Assembly: GCA_028872645.1 (NCBI GenBank)
Contig: JAPKDK010000082.1
Coordinates: forward strand, 1 to 11,067
Source of the DNA: Verrucomicrobiota bacterium
GTDB lineage: Bacteria; Verrucomicrobiota; Verrucomicrobiia; Limisphaerales; UBA1100
Direction: 5' to 3'
DNA length: 11,067 nt
The notes beneath the pieces were generated by a model. That model was not told the origin of the DNA, ran no database searches, and saw only the letters and a list, made by a program, of their open reading frames with translations. Shown in pieces: positions 1-6,585 of the stretch. Every line of letters begins with the position of its first letter. The stretch's first letter is position 1. Position numbers and translations under genes: made by a program.

Positions 1-250
1 CGAGCAACCACGGGATGATGCGATCGTTGGGCGTGGCGCGGGTGAGGTCAGTAAACAGAATGCAGATTTTGGTATCCGCCTTGATCAGCTGCTTGAGCGG
101 TTTCTCGCCGATTGGATTTCCCAGCGCCGCCAACAGCGAGGCACGTTCATCCGCTAACCCTTCGCGCGGGGTGGGATTGATCACCGTGGTTCGGTCGTCG
201 GGGCATTCAATGGGCAACTGCCCTTCGCCGTATGCCAGTTGGATTTCCAT
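1..250 (-). CDS. larA: LarA-family nickel-dependent racemase, N-terminal part (runs off left edge)
   Basis: The reverse strand reads 83 uninterrupted codons from an ATG at 248-250 to the window edge, so the C-terminal part is missing. The protein begins MEIQLAYGEGQLPIECPDDR and continues through ALGNPIGEKPLKQLIK to ILFTDLTRATPNDRIIPWLL. The short beta-rich start, the NPIG..PL segment and the [ST]D-x-TR-x-TPN motif are the recognisable N-terminal pattern of LarA proteins (formerly DUF2088), where the TR motif lies in the active site. Characterised LarA interconverts D- and L-lactate with a nickel-pincer nucleotide cofactor made by LarB, LarC and LarE; homologues racemise other 2-hydroxyacids, so the substrate here is open. 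The lysine and histidines that hold the cofactor lie beyond the window. No Shine-Dalgarno precedes the ATG. The gene is divergent from the M48 peptidase gene. Family confidence is good; lactate specificity is inferred only. Confidence 0.82.
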   Translation of the reverse strand, partial: MEIQLAYGEGQLPIECPDDRTTVINPTPREGLADERASLLAALGNPIGEKPLKQLIKADTKICILFTDLTRATPNDRIIPWLL

Positions 251-285
251 AGGCGCAGTATGCCGTCCGCGCGCGGCGGAGCCAA
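251..285 (-). promoter_or_regulatory. Putative larA promoter, leaderless type
   Basis: Reading the minus strand towards larA, there is TTGGCT (280-285), a 17-base spacer, CATACT (257-262), then six bases before the ATG. Both hexamers match the sigma70 consensus at four of six positions. Transcription would start at or next to the start codon. Found by eye; no experimental support. Confidence 0.35.
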
Positions 286-299
286 GGTAAATGCGGGGC

Positions 300-333
300 T
301 TGAAAAATACACGAAATTTCATATGCTCCGCCA
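300..333 (+). promoter_or_regulatory. Putative M48 peptidase gene promoter, leaderless type
   Basis: TTGAAA (300-305), a 16-base spacer and TATGCT (322-327) are followed by six bases and then the ATG at 334. The spacer contains the palindrome GAAATTTC (313-320), a possible operator. It is back to back with the larA promoter, with only 14 bases between the two -35 boxes. There is no Shine-Dalgarno. Confidence 0.35.
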
Positions 334-1389
334 ATGAGTTTTGGGGCAAAAATCAATTCAGCCGTTTTGGCTTTACTGTTGGCGGGGACGGTCGCGTGCA
401 CCACCGTGCCGGAGACGGGCCGCTCGCAGCTCAATCTGATTTCCCCGTCAATGGAACGTGGGATGGGCCGCGAAGCGTTTACGAACCTCAAAGCCAGTAC
501 GCCGCTGAGTAGTGATCAAAACGCCACCGCCATTCTGCAACGCGTGGGCAACCGCATCGCCGCTGTGGCCAATCTGCCCAAGGCGCAGTGGGAATTTGTG
601 ATGTTCGACAACAGCCAAGCCAATGCCTTCTGTTTGCCCGGCGGCAAAGTGGGCGTGTACACCGGCATTTTGCAAATCACCCAAACTGAAGCCGGTCTCG
701 CCACGGTGTTGGCGCACGAGGTGGCACATGCGGTAGCGCATCACGGCGCGGAACGCATCAGCCGCGTGCTTGTGGTGCAGGGCATGGGGCTGGCGTTGAT
801 TTCAAGTTTCACAAAAATGGATGCCATTTCTAAAAACACGTTAATGATCGCGTATGGCCTTGGCACCACGCTGGGCTCCGAGCTGCCGCACAGTCGGCTG
901 CAGGAAAGTGAGGCGGACCGCATTGGGCTCATTTATATGGCGCGCGCGGGGTATGATCCGGCGGAGGCGATTAAGTTTTGGGAACGCTTCGCCGAATACA
1001 ACCGCGCCCAAGGCGGCAGCCGCACGCCGTGGTTTTTGCGCACCCATCCGCTGGACGAACAACGCATCGAAGATCTCAAACGCCTCCTGCCCGAAGCCCA
1101 ACTCCAATACCGCCCGCGGGGAATAGAAGAACCACCTCCCGCGCTTCCGACTCTTCCCAAAGAAGTGTCAGAAGTGCCCAAGGAAAATTCCAAAAACATT
1201 ACCCTCATCAACCCCAAGACCGGCGAGCGCAAAGTCGTCCCGTGGAAACCCGGCATGACCATTTACACCGCCCGCCGCAAAGCTGGCATCCGCCCCACCG
1301 GCACGCCCCAACTCACCCGTGCCGGAAAACTCCGCCCCGCCAAACCCGCCACCACCCTGAAAGCGGGTGATGTGGTGCGCTGGAAATAG
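334..1389 (+). CDS. M48 family zinc metallopeptidase, lipoprotein, with C-terminal beta-grasp-like domain
   Basis: A 351-residue protein. Residues 1-22 form a signal peptide with a hydrophobic run (VLALLLAGTVA) ending at Cys22, which suggests a lipoprotein, although Thr at -3 makes a weak lipobox. The peptidase domain spans about 40-255: zinc motif HEVAH at 128-132 (catalytic Glu129) and the E-x-E-A-D motif at 191-195 carrying the third zinc ligand Glu191, as in the M48 proteins BepA and LoiP. Family members degrade or help fold envelope proteins outside the cytoplasmic membrane. A proline-rich linker (about 261-285) leads to a tail (287-351) whose GMTIYTARRKAG, LTRAGKLRP and LKAGDVVRWK segments resemble SLBB/beta-grasp ligand-binding folds. 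The ATG at 334 is chosen because it starts the signal peptide; there is no Shine-Dalgarno. The Nramp gene follows after 43 bases. Confidence 0.9.
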   Translation: MSFGAKINSAVLALLLAGTVACTTVPETGRSQLNLISPSMERGMGREAFTNLKASTPLSSDQNATAILQRVGNRIAAVANLPKAQWEFVMFDNSQANAFCLPGGKVGVYTGILQITQTEAGLATVLAHEVAHAVAHHGAERISRVLVVQGMGLALISSFTKMDAISKNTLMIAYGLGTTLGSELPHSRLQESEADRIGLIYMARAGYDPAEAIKFWERFAEYNRAQGGSRTPWFLRTHPLDEQRIEDLKRLLPEAQLQYRPRGIEEPPPALPTLPKEVSEVPKENSKNITLINPKTGERKVVPWKPGMTIYTARRKAGIRPTGTPQLTRAGKLRPAKPATTLKAGDVVRWK

Positions 1390-1397
1390 TGTAGGGC

Positions 1398-1432
1398 TTG
1401 TTTCCACAGTGTCTTTCGCTTAACCTTCGGCT
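1398..1432 (+). promoter_or_regulatory. Putative promoter of the Nramp-like gene, leaderless type
   Basis: TTGTTT (1398-1403), a 17-base spacer and TAACCT (1421-1426) are followed by six bases and the ATG at 1433. Matches are modest (three of six in the -10 box) but the geometry is the same as upstream of larA and the M48 gene. No terminator is visible after the M48 gene, so read-through transcription is also possible. Confidence 0.27.
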
Positions 1433-2791
1433 ATGTCCACTACTGGCCCTCAGGATGCGCCGACTCATTGGCGCGGAATTCTTCGGCATTTGGGGCCGGG
1501 GCTGATTATCACCGCTTGCATTGTGGGCTCGGGAGAGCTGATTGCCACGCCAATGGTGGGGGCGGAGTATGGGTTCAGCTTGCTGTGGTTTATCATCGGC
1601 GGATGTATGATTAAGGTGCTGGTGCAGGTGGAGCTGGGGCGGTTCGCGATTTCCAAGGGGATGACGACGTTGGAAGCAATGAACACGATCCCAGGGCCGC
1701 GTTGGGTAGTGTCGTGGTTGGTGTGGTGTTGGTTGTTTATGTTTGTTGGGATTTTGTTTCAGCTCGGCGGCATTGTGGGCGGGGTAGGGCAAGTGGTGGC
1801 GGAGTTGGGCTGGTTCGGCGAGGGCGGAGGCACGGGGATTTTCACGATGGATCGATTGATCGCGGTGGGGGTTTCGGCGGCGACGGTGGCGATTTTGGCT
1901 TCGGGAAAGTATAAGCCGGTGGAGGTGTTTTCGACGATTGTTGTGGTGTTGTTTATGTTGGCGACGTTGTTTGCGTTGGGCAGTTTGCAATGGTCGCCGG
2001 AGATGGCGGCGCATTCGATTTCGTGGGGCGATATTCGCGAGGGATTCCAGTTCCGATTGCCGGGGGATTTTTCCACGGCGTTTGCGGCGTTCGGGATTAT
2101 TGGCGTGGGAGCTTCGGAATTGATTTATTATCCGTATTGGTGTTTGGAAAAAGGCTACGCGCGCAATGTCGGCACGCCGAATCCCACCAACGTGTGGTAC
2201 CGGCGCACGCAGGGTTGGCTGCGGGTAATGCGCATTGATGCGTGTGTGTCGATGGTAGTTTACACCGGCGCGACGGTGGCGTTTTTCCTGCTGGGCGCGG
2301 CGTTGTTGCACGGCTCTTCAGGCGTGAGCAATGAGACGATGATCGCGGATCTTTCCAAAATGTACGCGCCGCTCGGTGAAGCGGGGTTGACGGTTTTTTT
2401 GTTGGGCGCATTTATGGTGTTGTTTTCCACGATGGTGACGGCTTCGGCTTCGAACGCGCGGTTGTTGGCGGATGGGTTGGTGCTGTTCCAATTGAAGAAG
2501 CCGCGCAACGAAAAGGAGCGCGCGAAGTTGCTGAGCCAATGTTGCATCGTGGTGCCGATGGTCTGCGCGGGGGTGTATTTGTTTGTGGGCGCGCCGGTGT
2601 CGCTGGTGCTGGTGGGCGGCGTGGCACAGGCGTTGATGCTGCCATTCCTCGCGGGCGCGGCGCTGTATTTCCGCTACAAACAAACGGACAAACCGCTGCA
2701 ACCGGGCAAAGCGTGGACGGCGCTGCTGTGGATTTCAGCGATCGCGATGGCGGCGGTGGGGTTGTTTCAGTTTTATCAAAAAATGACTTAG
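1433..2791 (+). CDS. Nramp (SLC11)-family carrier with non-canonical TM1 and TM6 motifs
   Basis: A 452-residue membrane protein with about 11 hydrophobic segments, the LeuT-fold size expected of Nramp proteins (PF01566). The start LRHLGPGLIITACIVGSGEL aligns with the Nramp TM1 opening (GPG..., then G-A-x-x-G-x-x-L-L-W at 43-52). Canonical Nramps have DPGN in TM1 and A-M-P-H-type residues in TM6 that bind Mn or Fe. Here TM1 reads VGSGELIATP (31-40) and TM6 reads VGASELIYYP (225-234), so the TM1 aspartate and the TM6 methionine are both absent and a glutamate (Glu35, Glu229) occurs at the same place in each half. Divalent metal transport is the family role, but ion, coupling and even substrate class cannot be assigned from this sequence. 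No Shine-Dalgarno precedes the ATG. hemQ follows after 70 bases containing hairpins. Family call firm, function uncertain. Confidence 0.85.
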   Translation: MSTTGPQDAPTHWRGILRHLGPGLIITACIVGSGELIATPMVGAEYGFSLLWFIIGGCMIKVLVQVELGRFAISKGMTTLEAMNTIPGPRWVVSWLVWCWLFMFVGILFQLGGIVGGVGQVVAELGWFGEGGGTGIFTMDRLIAVGVSAATVAILASGKYKPVEVFSTIVVVLFMLATLFALGSLQWSPEMAAHSISWGDIREGFQFRLPGDFSTAFAAFGIIGVGASELIYYPYWCLEKGYARNVGTPNPTNVWYRRTQGWLRVMRIDACVSMVVYTGATVAFFLLGAALLHGSSGVSNETMIADLSKMYAPLGEAGLTVFLLGAFMVLFSTMVTASASNARLLADGLVLFQLKKPRNEKERAKLLSQCCIVVPMVCAGVYLFVGAPVSLVLVGGVAQALMLPFLAGAALYFRYKQTDKPLQPGKAWTALLWISAIAMAAVGLFQFYQKMT

Positions 2792-2795
2792 CCGC

Positions 2796-2811
2796 CCCGT
2801 CGACGGGTTTT
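2796..2811 (+). terminator. Possible weak terminator after the Nramp-like gene
   Basis: A perfect 12-base palindrome CCCGTCGACGGG lies at 2796-2807, five bases after the stop codon, and is followed by TTTT (2808-2811). As RNA it can form a four-base-pair GC stem with a UCGA loop. The stem and the T run are both short, so termination would be partial at best. Confidence 0.35.
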
Positions 2812-2824
2812 CCTTTGCCAAACG

Positions 2825-2847
2825 AGGGAAGATTGAACAATCTCCCT
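2825..2847 (+). repeat. Inverted repeat just upstream of hemQ
   Basis: Left arm AGGGAAGATT and right arm AATCTCCCT pair over nine base pairs with one bulged A and a GAAC loop. The 3' arm ends 14 bases before the hemQ ATG. There is no T run after it, so it is not a terminator for the preceding gene. It could be an operator or a 5' UTR hairpin. A possible promoter, TTGCCA (2815-2820) with CAATCT (2838-2843) as -10, would overlap the right arm. Confidence 0.5.
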
Positions 2848-2861
2848 GCCCGTAAAAAATT

Positions 2862-3677
2862 ATGACTTTGCCAACTGTGAAAATGACCGAGGGCATCCAC
2901 GTGATGCATTTGTTTTATCGCCTGGATCGAATGGCGTGGGAGGAGTTGTCGCCGCGCGAAAGTGAGGCCGCCCGCGAACGCCTCGAAGCCCACTGCGCCG
3001 CCAACAGCAATGCGTCCCACCCATTATTGCGTTGCTTTGCCAATGTGAGCGGCAAGGCGGATCTTGCGTTTTGGCTTTTCCACGAGGACCTCGCGCAGCT
3101 CGCGCAAATGCATCGCGACCTCGAGGCGTGTTTTCCGCCGGGTAGCATCGATCTTGTTTACAGCTACTTCAGCGTCACGGAGTTGACCGAATATCAACCG
3201 ACCGAAGATGACCTCAAAGCGCGCGCACAACAAGAGTTCAAGCTCGCCGAAGGCACGCCGGAGTTTGATGCCAAAATGGAAGAGCTGATGGCGTGGAAAG
3301 TGGATTACGAAAAATTCCGGCTCTATCCCGAAATGCCCGATTGGGAGGTGATGTGTTTTTATCCAATGCTCAAAAAACGGCAGGGTGAGGACAACTGGTA
3401 TAGTCTTGATTTCGATACGCGCAAAAAGTTGATGAAAACCCACGCCACCACCGGCCGCAAATACGCCGGCCGCATCAGCCAACTCATCACCGGCAGCACC
3501 GGCCTCGACGACTGGGAATGGGGAGTCACCCTCATGGCAAAGGAAGTTGCCTCGGTAAAAGACATCGTCCACGAAATGCGCAAAGACGAAGTCACCGCCC
3601 GCTACGCAGATTTCGGTCCATTTTACATCAACCTCCGACTCGAGCCCGCTGCGTTGTGGGAGCATTTTGGGTTGTAG
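2862..3677 (+). CDS. hemQ: Coproheme decarboxylase (HemQ / ChdC)
   Basis: A 271-residue member of the chlorite dismutase-like family (PF06778). HemQ performs the last step of the coproporphyrin-dependent heme pathway, decarboxylating two propionates of iron-coproporphyrin III with hydrogen peroxide to give heme b in the cytoplasm. The diagnostic block is CFYPMLKKRQGEDNWY (165-180), then THATTGRKYAG (193-203) and ITGSTGLDDWEWGVTL (209-224). By spacing, Tyr167 matches the catalytic tyrosine, His194 the proximal heme ligand and Gln207 the distal glutamine of Firmicute HemQ; true chlorite dismutases have arginine at that last position. Length is slightly above the usual 250, from the N-terminus and a 110-145 insert. 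The start at 2862 has no Shine-Dalgarno; Met8 is an alternative. hisS follows after a short gap. A ferrochelatase is not in the window. Confidence 0.93.
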   Translation: MTLPTVKMTEGIHVMHLFYRLDRMAWEELSPRESEAARERLEAHCAANSNASHPLLRCFANVSGKADLAFWLFHEDLAQLAQMHRDLEACFPPGSIDLVYSYFSVTELTEYQPTEDDLKARAQQEFKLAEGTPEFDAKMEELMAWKVDYEKFRLYPEMPDWEVMCFYPMLKKRQGEDNWYSLDFDTRKKLMKTHATTGRKYAGRISQLITGSTGLDDWEWGVTLMAKEVASVKDIVHEMRKDEVTARYADFGPFYINLRLEPAALWEHFGL

Positions 3678-3690
3678 CAATCTTCCGCGC

Positions 3691-3725
3691 TTGACCATCG
3701 CCTCTGCTGGTTGTTTTCTCTCCGC
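3691..3725 (+). promoter_or_regulatory. Putative hisS promoter, leaderless type
   Basis: TTGACC (3691-3696) is a good -35 match. A 17-base spacer leads to TTTTCT (3714-3719), a poor -10, then six bases to the GTG at 3726. The geometry repeats that seen at other operon heads in the window, but the weak -10 keeps confidence low. Confidence 0.22.
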
Positions 3726-4991
3726 GTGGAACGACTGCCCGGATTTCGTGATTTTTATCCCGAGCCCTTGCCCGACGGCGAGGCTTGGAGTGCTAGCGTG
3801 CGCAAACTCATTTTTGATCAGTGGCATTTCGTCGCGGGCAAATACGGCTTCCAACTTTATGACGGCCCGCCGCTGGAGCCATTGAGCCTATTCACCACCA
3901 AGAGCGGCCAGGAAATCGTCGGCCAACTTTACAACTTCGAAGACAAAGGCGAACGTGCCGTGGCGCTTCGTCCGGAGATGACCCCTACCGTGGCCCGGAT
4001 GGTGGTCGCCCGCGAACGGCACTACAAAAAACCCATCAAATGGTATTCCATCCCGCAGCTCTTCCGCTACGAACGCCAGCAAAAAGGCCGACTGCGCGAG
4101 CACTTCCAGTTTAATGCCGACATCTTTGGCGAAGCCGATCCCGCCGCCGATGCGGAACTCATCGCAATGCTCATTGATTTGCTACGCGATTTCCACCTCA
4201 CCGCCGAGGACTTCGTCATCCGCCTCAGCAGCCGCAACGCGTGGCAAGATTTTTTCAATCAAAACGGCGGTGACGAGTCGAAGGCATACGCTTTTTATCA
4301 GGCCGTCGACAAACTCGAACGCACTGCGCCCGAAGAAAGCGAAAAAAAATTCCAAGCCCTCGGTTTCACACTGGAACAAGTCCGCAAGTTCATCGACAGT
4401 GGCGAGCCCACCGAAGAACTCCAAGCCGTACTCAACAACCTCGCCGCGCGCGGGCTGAGCGATTTCGTGAAGATCGACTACAACGTCATCCGCGGTCTCG
4501 CATACTACACCGGCGTTGTCTACGAAGCCTTCGATCGCCAGGGAAAATTCCGAGCCATCGCTGGCGGCGGCCGCTACGATCAATTGGTGAACCTTGTCTC
4601 CAAAGGCAAGAAAGACATTCCCGCTGCCGGATTTGCGATGGGCGATGTGGTTTTGGTGGAGTTGTTGAAAGATCGAGGATTGCTGCCGGAAATCCACGGC
4701 AATATTGAAGTCTACGCCCTGATTGAGGATGAATCCAAACGCCCTGCCACGCTGTCGATGATCCAGATGTTGCGGGAGGAAGGATGGAATGTGGATTATC
4801 CATTGGCCTCGATGAAGCCGGACAAGCAAATCAAGCGCGCCCTCGAAGTTGGAGCTGGATTTACTGTCCGAATTGAAGATGATGAGTTCGCCGTATTGAA
4901 TTATTTCGAAACAAAACAAGAGGAAAAAATTCCCTTCGGTGACCTGGAAGACCGAATGATTCAAATCATTTGCGCCGACGATTCGGAGTAG
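3726..4991 (+). CDS. hisS: Histidine--tRNA ligase, plant/archaeal-like type
   Basis: A 421-residue class II aminoacyl-tRNA synthetase that charges tRNA-His. Starting at the GTG (3726) gives MERLPGFRDFYPE, the usual beginning for the family; an in-frame TTG at 3711 would add only five residues. Motif 1 lies about 10-50; motif 2 is FRYERQQKGRLREHFQFNAD (113-132); LRPEMTPTVARMV (81-93) precedes it; the histidine-specific block is RGLAYYTGVVYEAFD (256-270), followed by IAGGGRYDQL (278-287). The anticodon-binding domain is about 325-415. RGLAYYTG instead of the bacterial RGLDYYTG, LRPEMTP instead of LRPEGT, and REHFQFN instead of R-F-H-Q resemble plant organellar and archaeal-type enzymes as I recall them. 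The gene is in the same reading frame as hemQ, separated by its TAG. xylB begins 7 bases after the stop, suggesting co-transcription. Confidence 0.94.
   Translation: MERLPGFRDFYPEPLPDGEAWSASVRKLIFDQWHFVAGKYGFQLYDGPPLEPLSLFTTKSGQEIVGQLYNFEDKGERAVALRPEMTPTVARMVVARERHYKKPIKWYSIPQLFRYERQQKGRLREHFQFNADIFGEADPAADAELIAMLIDLLRDFHLTAEDFVIRLSSRNAWQDFFNQNGGDESKAYAFYQAVDKLERTAPEESEKKFQALGFTLEQVRKFIDSGEPTEELQAVLNNLAARGLSDFVKIDYNVIRGLAYYTGVVYEAFDRQGKFRAIAGGGRYDQLVNLVSKGKKDIPAAGFAMGDVVLVELLKDRGLLPEIHGNIEVYALIEDESKRPATLSMIQMLREEGWNVDYPLASMKPDKQIKRALEVGAGFTVRIEDDEFAVLNYFETKQEEKIPFGDLEDRMIQIICADDSE
4985..4988 (+). promoter_or_regulatory. Shine-Dalgarno for xylB inside the hisS end
   Basis: GGAG lies in the last codons of hisS, ten bases before the xylB ATG at 4999. 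It supports that start and coupling of xylB translation to hisS. Confidence 0.5.
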
Positions 4992-4998
4992 TCATTCA

Positions 4999-6528
4999 AT
5001 GCGCGAACTTTTTATTGGCATCGACAGCGGCACGCAATCCACCAAGGCGTTGGTGGTGGATGCTAAGAATGGCAAGGTGCTTGGCAGCGCACAGCGTGCT
5101 TACGGGCTGATTTCCGGACTCCCCACGGGCGCGAAGGAGCAGCATCCCGATACTTGGAAACGCGCCCTGGCGGCCGCGCTCAAAGCCGCGCTCAAACAAG
5201 CCAAGGCCAGCGCGGCGGAGGTGAAGGGCATTGGCGTTAGTGGCCAACAACACGGGTTTGTGCCACTCGATAAAAAGGGCGCGGTTATTCGGCCCGCCAA
5301 ACTTTGGTGTGACACCACCACCACAGCCGAGTGTGAAGCCATCACTCGAAAACTCGGCGGCCTCAAAAAAACCATTAGCCGCGTGGGGAACGCGATGTTG
5401 CCGGGATTCACCGCGCCGAAAATTGCGTGGCTCAAAAAGCACGAACCAAAAAATTACAAACGCCTCGCCACGGTTTTGTTGCCGCACGACTACTTGAATT
5501 TTTGGCTCACCGGTAATGCCGTCATGGAATATGGCGACGCCAGCGGCACGGCGTTGCTCGATGTCAAAAACCGCAAGTGGTCCGGCGCCGCCATCAAGGC
5601 CATCGACCCCGCGTTGGCAGACAAACTGCCGCCGCTGATTTCCAGCGACCAACCCGCCGGCCATCTTTCCACCGCCACCGCCAAGGCACTCGGGCTTTCC
5701 ACCGATACATTGGTGAGCGCCGGTGGCGGCGACAATATGATGGGTGCCATCGGCACGGGCAACACGCGGCCGGGAATTGTGACCGCCAGCTTTGGCACCA
5801 GTGGAACTATTTACGCGTGCGCGGCCAAACCCGTCATTGATCCCGAAGGCGAGATTGCTGCTTTCTGCGATTCCACCAATCGCTGGCTGCCGCTGCTTTG
5901 CACGATGAACGTCACTGTGGCCACCGAGATGGTGCGGAACCATCACGGCCTCTCGCACGCGCAATTTGAAAAAGCTGCCGCCAAAGTTCGCGCCGGAAGT
6001 GATGGCCTCATTCTGTTGCCGTACCTCGAAGGCGAGCGCACGCCGAATGTGCCCGATGGCACGGGCGTGTGGTTTGGTGCGAACACAAAAACGCAAAGCG
6101 CGGGCCACTTTGCACGCGCCGCGATGGAGGGCGTAACGCTCGGGATGAATTACGGCTTGCGCCGTCTTGCGACTCTCGGCGTGAAAGCAAAACAAATCCG
6201 CGCCACCGGCGGCGGCGCCCAATCCAAACTCTGGAGGCAAATTATGGCCGATGTTTTCGATGCCGAAGTGGTGACCCTCGCCGTCAGCGAAGGTGCGGCG
6301 TATGGCGCAGCCCTCCAAGCCATGTGGTGCGTGGCCAAAAATCGTTGTGAAAAACTCTCGATAAATGATCTTTCTGACCAATTTGTGAAACTAAACCCGC
6401 GCCAAACCGCCCATCCAAATAAAAAAAATAGTGCCGTTTATCGCGAATTACAGGTGATTCAAGGCCAATTATCAACCGACCTTCGCGGTGCATTTTCCCG
6501 TCACCGCAAGTTTTCAGATTGTGATTAA
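4999..6528 (+). CDS. xylB: Xylulokinase (FGGY family carbohydrate kinase)
   Basis: A 509-residue FGGY kinase, slightly longer than the usual 480-500. It would phosphorylate D-xylulose to D-xylulose 5-phosphate, feeding the pentose phosphate pathway in the cytoplasm. Domain I starts with the phosphate-binding GIDSGTQSTK (7-16, Asp9) and contains GVSGQQHGFVPLD (79-91), close to the xylulokinase signature SGQMHG, and LWCDTTT (102-108). The catalytic base is Asp245 in AGGGDNMMGAIG (241-252). Domain II has ASFGTSGT (263-270), LPYLEGERTPN (340-350) and the nucleotide-binding ATGGGAQSKLWRQIMAD (392-408). All key residues are present. It sits 7 bases behind hisS with a Shine-Dalgarno; no xylose isomerase or transporter gene is nearby, so a related ketose cannot be excluded. 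An inverted repeat overlaps its stop codon. Confidence 0.9.
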   Translation: MRELFIGIDSGTQSTKALVVDAKNGKVLGSAQRAYGLISGLPTGAKEQHPDTWKRALAAALKAALKQAKASAAEVKGIGVSGQQHGFVPLDKKGAVIRPAKLWCDTTTTAECEAITRKLGGLKKTISRVGNAMLPGFTAPKIAWLKKHEPKNYKRLATVLLPHDYLNFWLTGNAVMEYGDASGTALLDVKNRKWSGAAIKAIDPALADKLPPLISSDQPAGHLSTATAKALGLSTDTLVSAGGGDNMMGAIGTGNTRPGIVTASFGTSGTIYACAAKPVIDPEGEIAAFCDSTNRWLPLLCTMNVTVATEMVRNHHGLSHAQFEKAAAKVRAGSDGLILLPYLEGERTPNVPDGTGVWFGANTKTQSAGHFARAAMEGVTLGMNYGLRRLATLGVKAKQIRATGGGAQSKLWRQIMADVFDAEVVTLAVSEGAAYGAALQAMWCVAKNRCEKLSINDLSDQFVKLNPRQTAHPNKKNSAVYRELQVIQGQLSTDLRGAFSRHRKFSDCD

Positions 6529-6576
6529 CTTGTGAATTGAGGGGCTTCGGGCGTGAATAAGTTAATCAAGTTTTCA
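6507..6576 (+). repeat. Direct repeat CAAGTTTTCA flanking the inverted repeat
   Basis: CAAGTTTTCA occurs at 6507-6516, inside the end of xylB, and again at 6567-6576, exactly 60 bases later, bracketing the inverted repeat. GTGAAT is also repeated, at 6532-6537 and 6553-6558. This may be a small local duplication or paired binding sites upstream of hpf. Confidence 0.4.
6522..6568 (+). repeat. Ten-base inverted repeat spanning the xylB stop, possible weak terminator
   Basis: TGATTAACTT (6522-6531, containing the xylB TAA) and its exact reverse complement AAGTTAATCA (6559-6568) enclose 27 bases, and AGTTTT follows. The AT-rich stem and long loop make a poor intrinsic terminator, so an operator role is equally possible. 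Confidence 0.45.
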
Positions 6577-6585
6577 CCCTTCCCA

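Noticed and set aside
1313..2311. An open minus-strand frame of about 330 codons across the M48 end and the Nramp gene
   Set aside because: Its product is dominated by Arg, His, Pro and Gln repeats, typical of an antisense shadow, and both plus-strand genes are clear.
2833..2858. TTGAAC with TAAAAA as a hemQ promoter
   Set aside because: The spacer is only 14 bases and the -10 would sit three bases from the ATG, outside usual sigma70 geometry.
3675..3726. hemQ and hisS share a reading frame with only one TAG between them, suggesting a read-through fusion
   Set aside because: The 16 codons between look like non-coding sequence, hisS has its own family-typical start, and no stop-codon read-through context is visible. 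Same frame by chance is one in three.
1020..4700. Abrupt changes between C-rich and G-rich coding texture (for example near 1020 and 4610), considered as a sign of recombination or transfer
   Set aside because: The changes fall inside single intact genes, not at gene borders, and the proteins read normally across them. Local codon or strand-composition variation explains them better; I could not compute skew.
4996..6381. A long open frame on the minus strand opposite xylB, about 460 codons
   Set aside because: It mirrors a well-supported kinase gene with all catalytic motifs. The antisense translation has no recognisable domain and is rich in Gly, Ala and Arg, as expected from a shadow of GC-rich codons.
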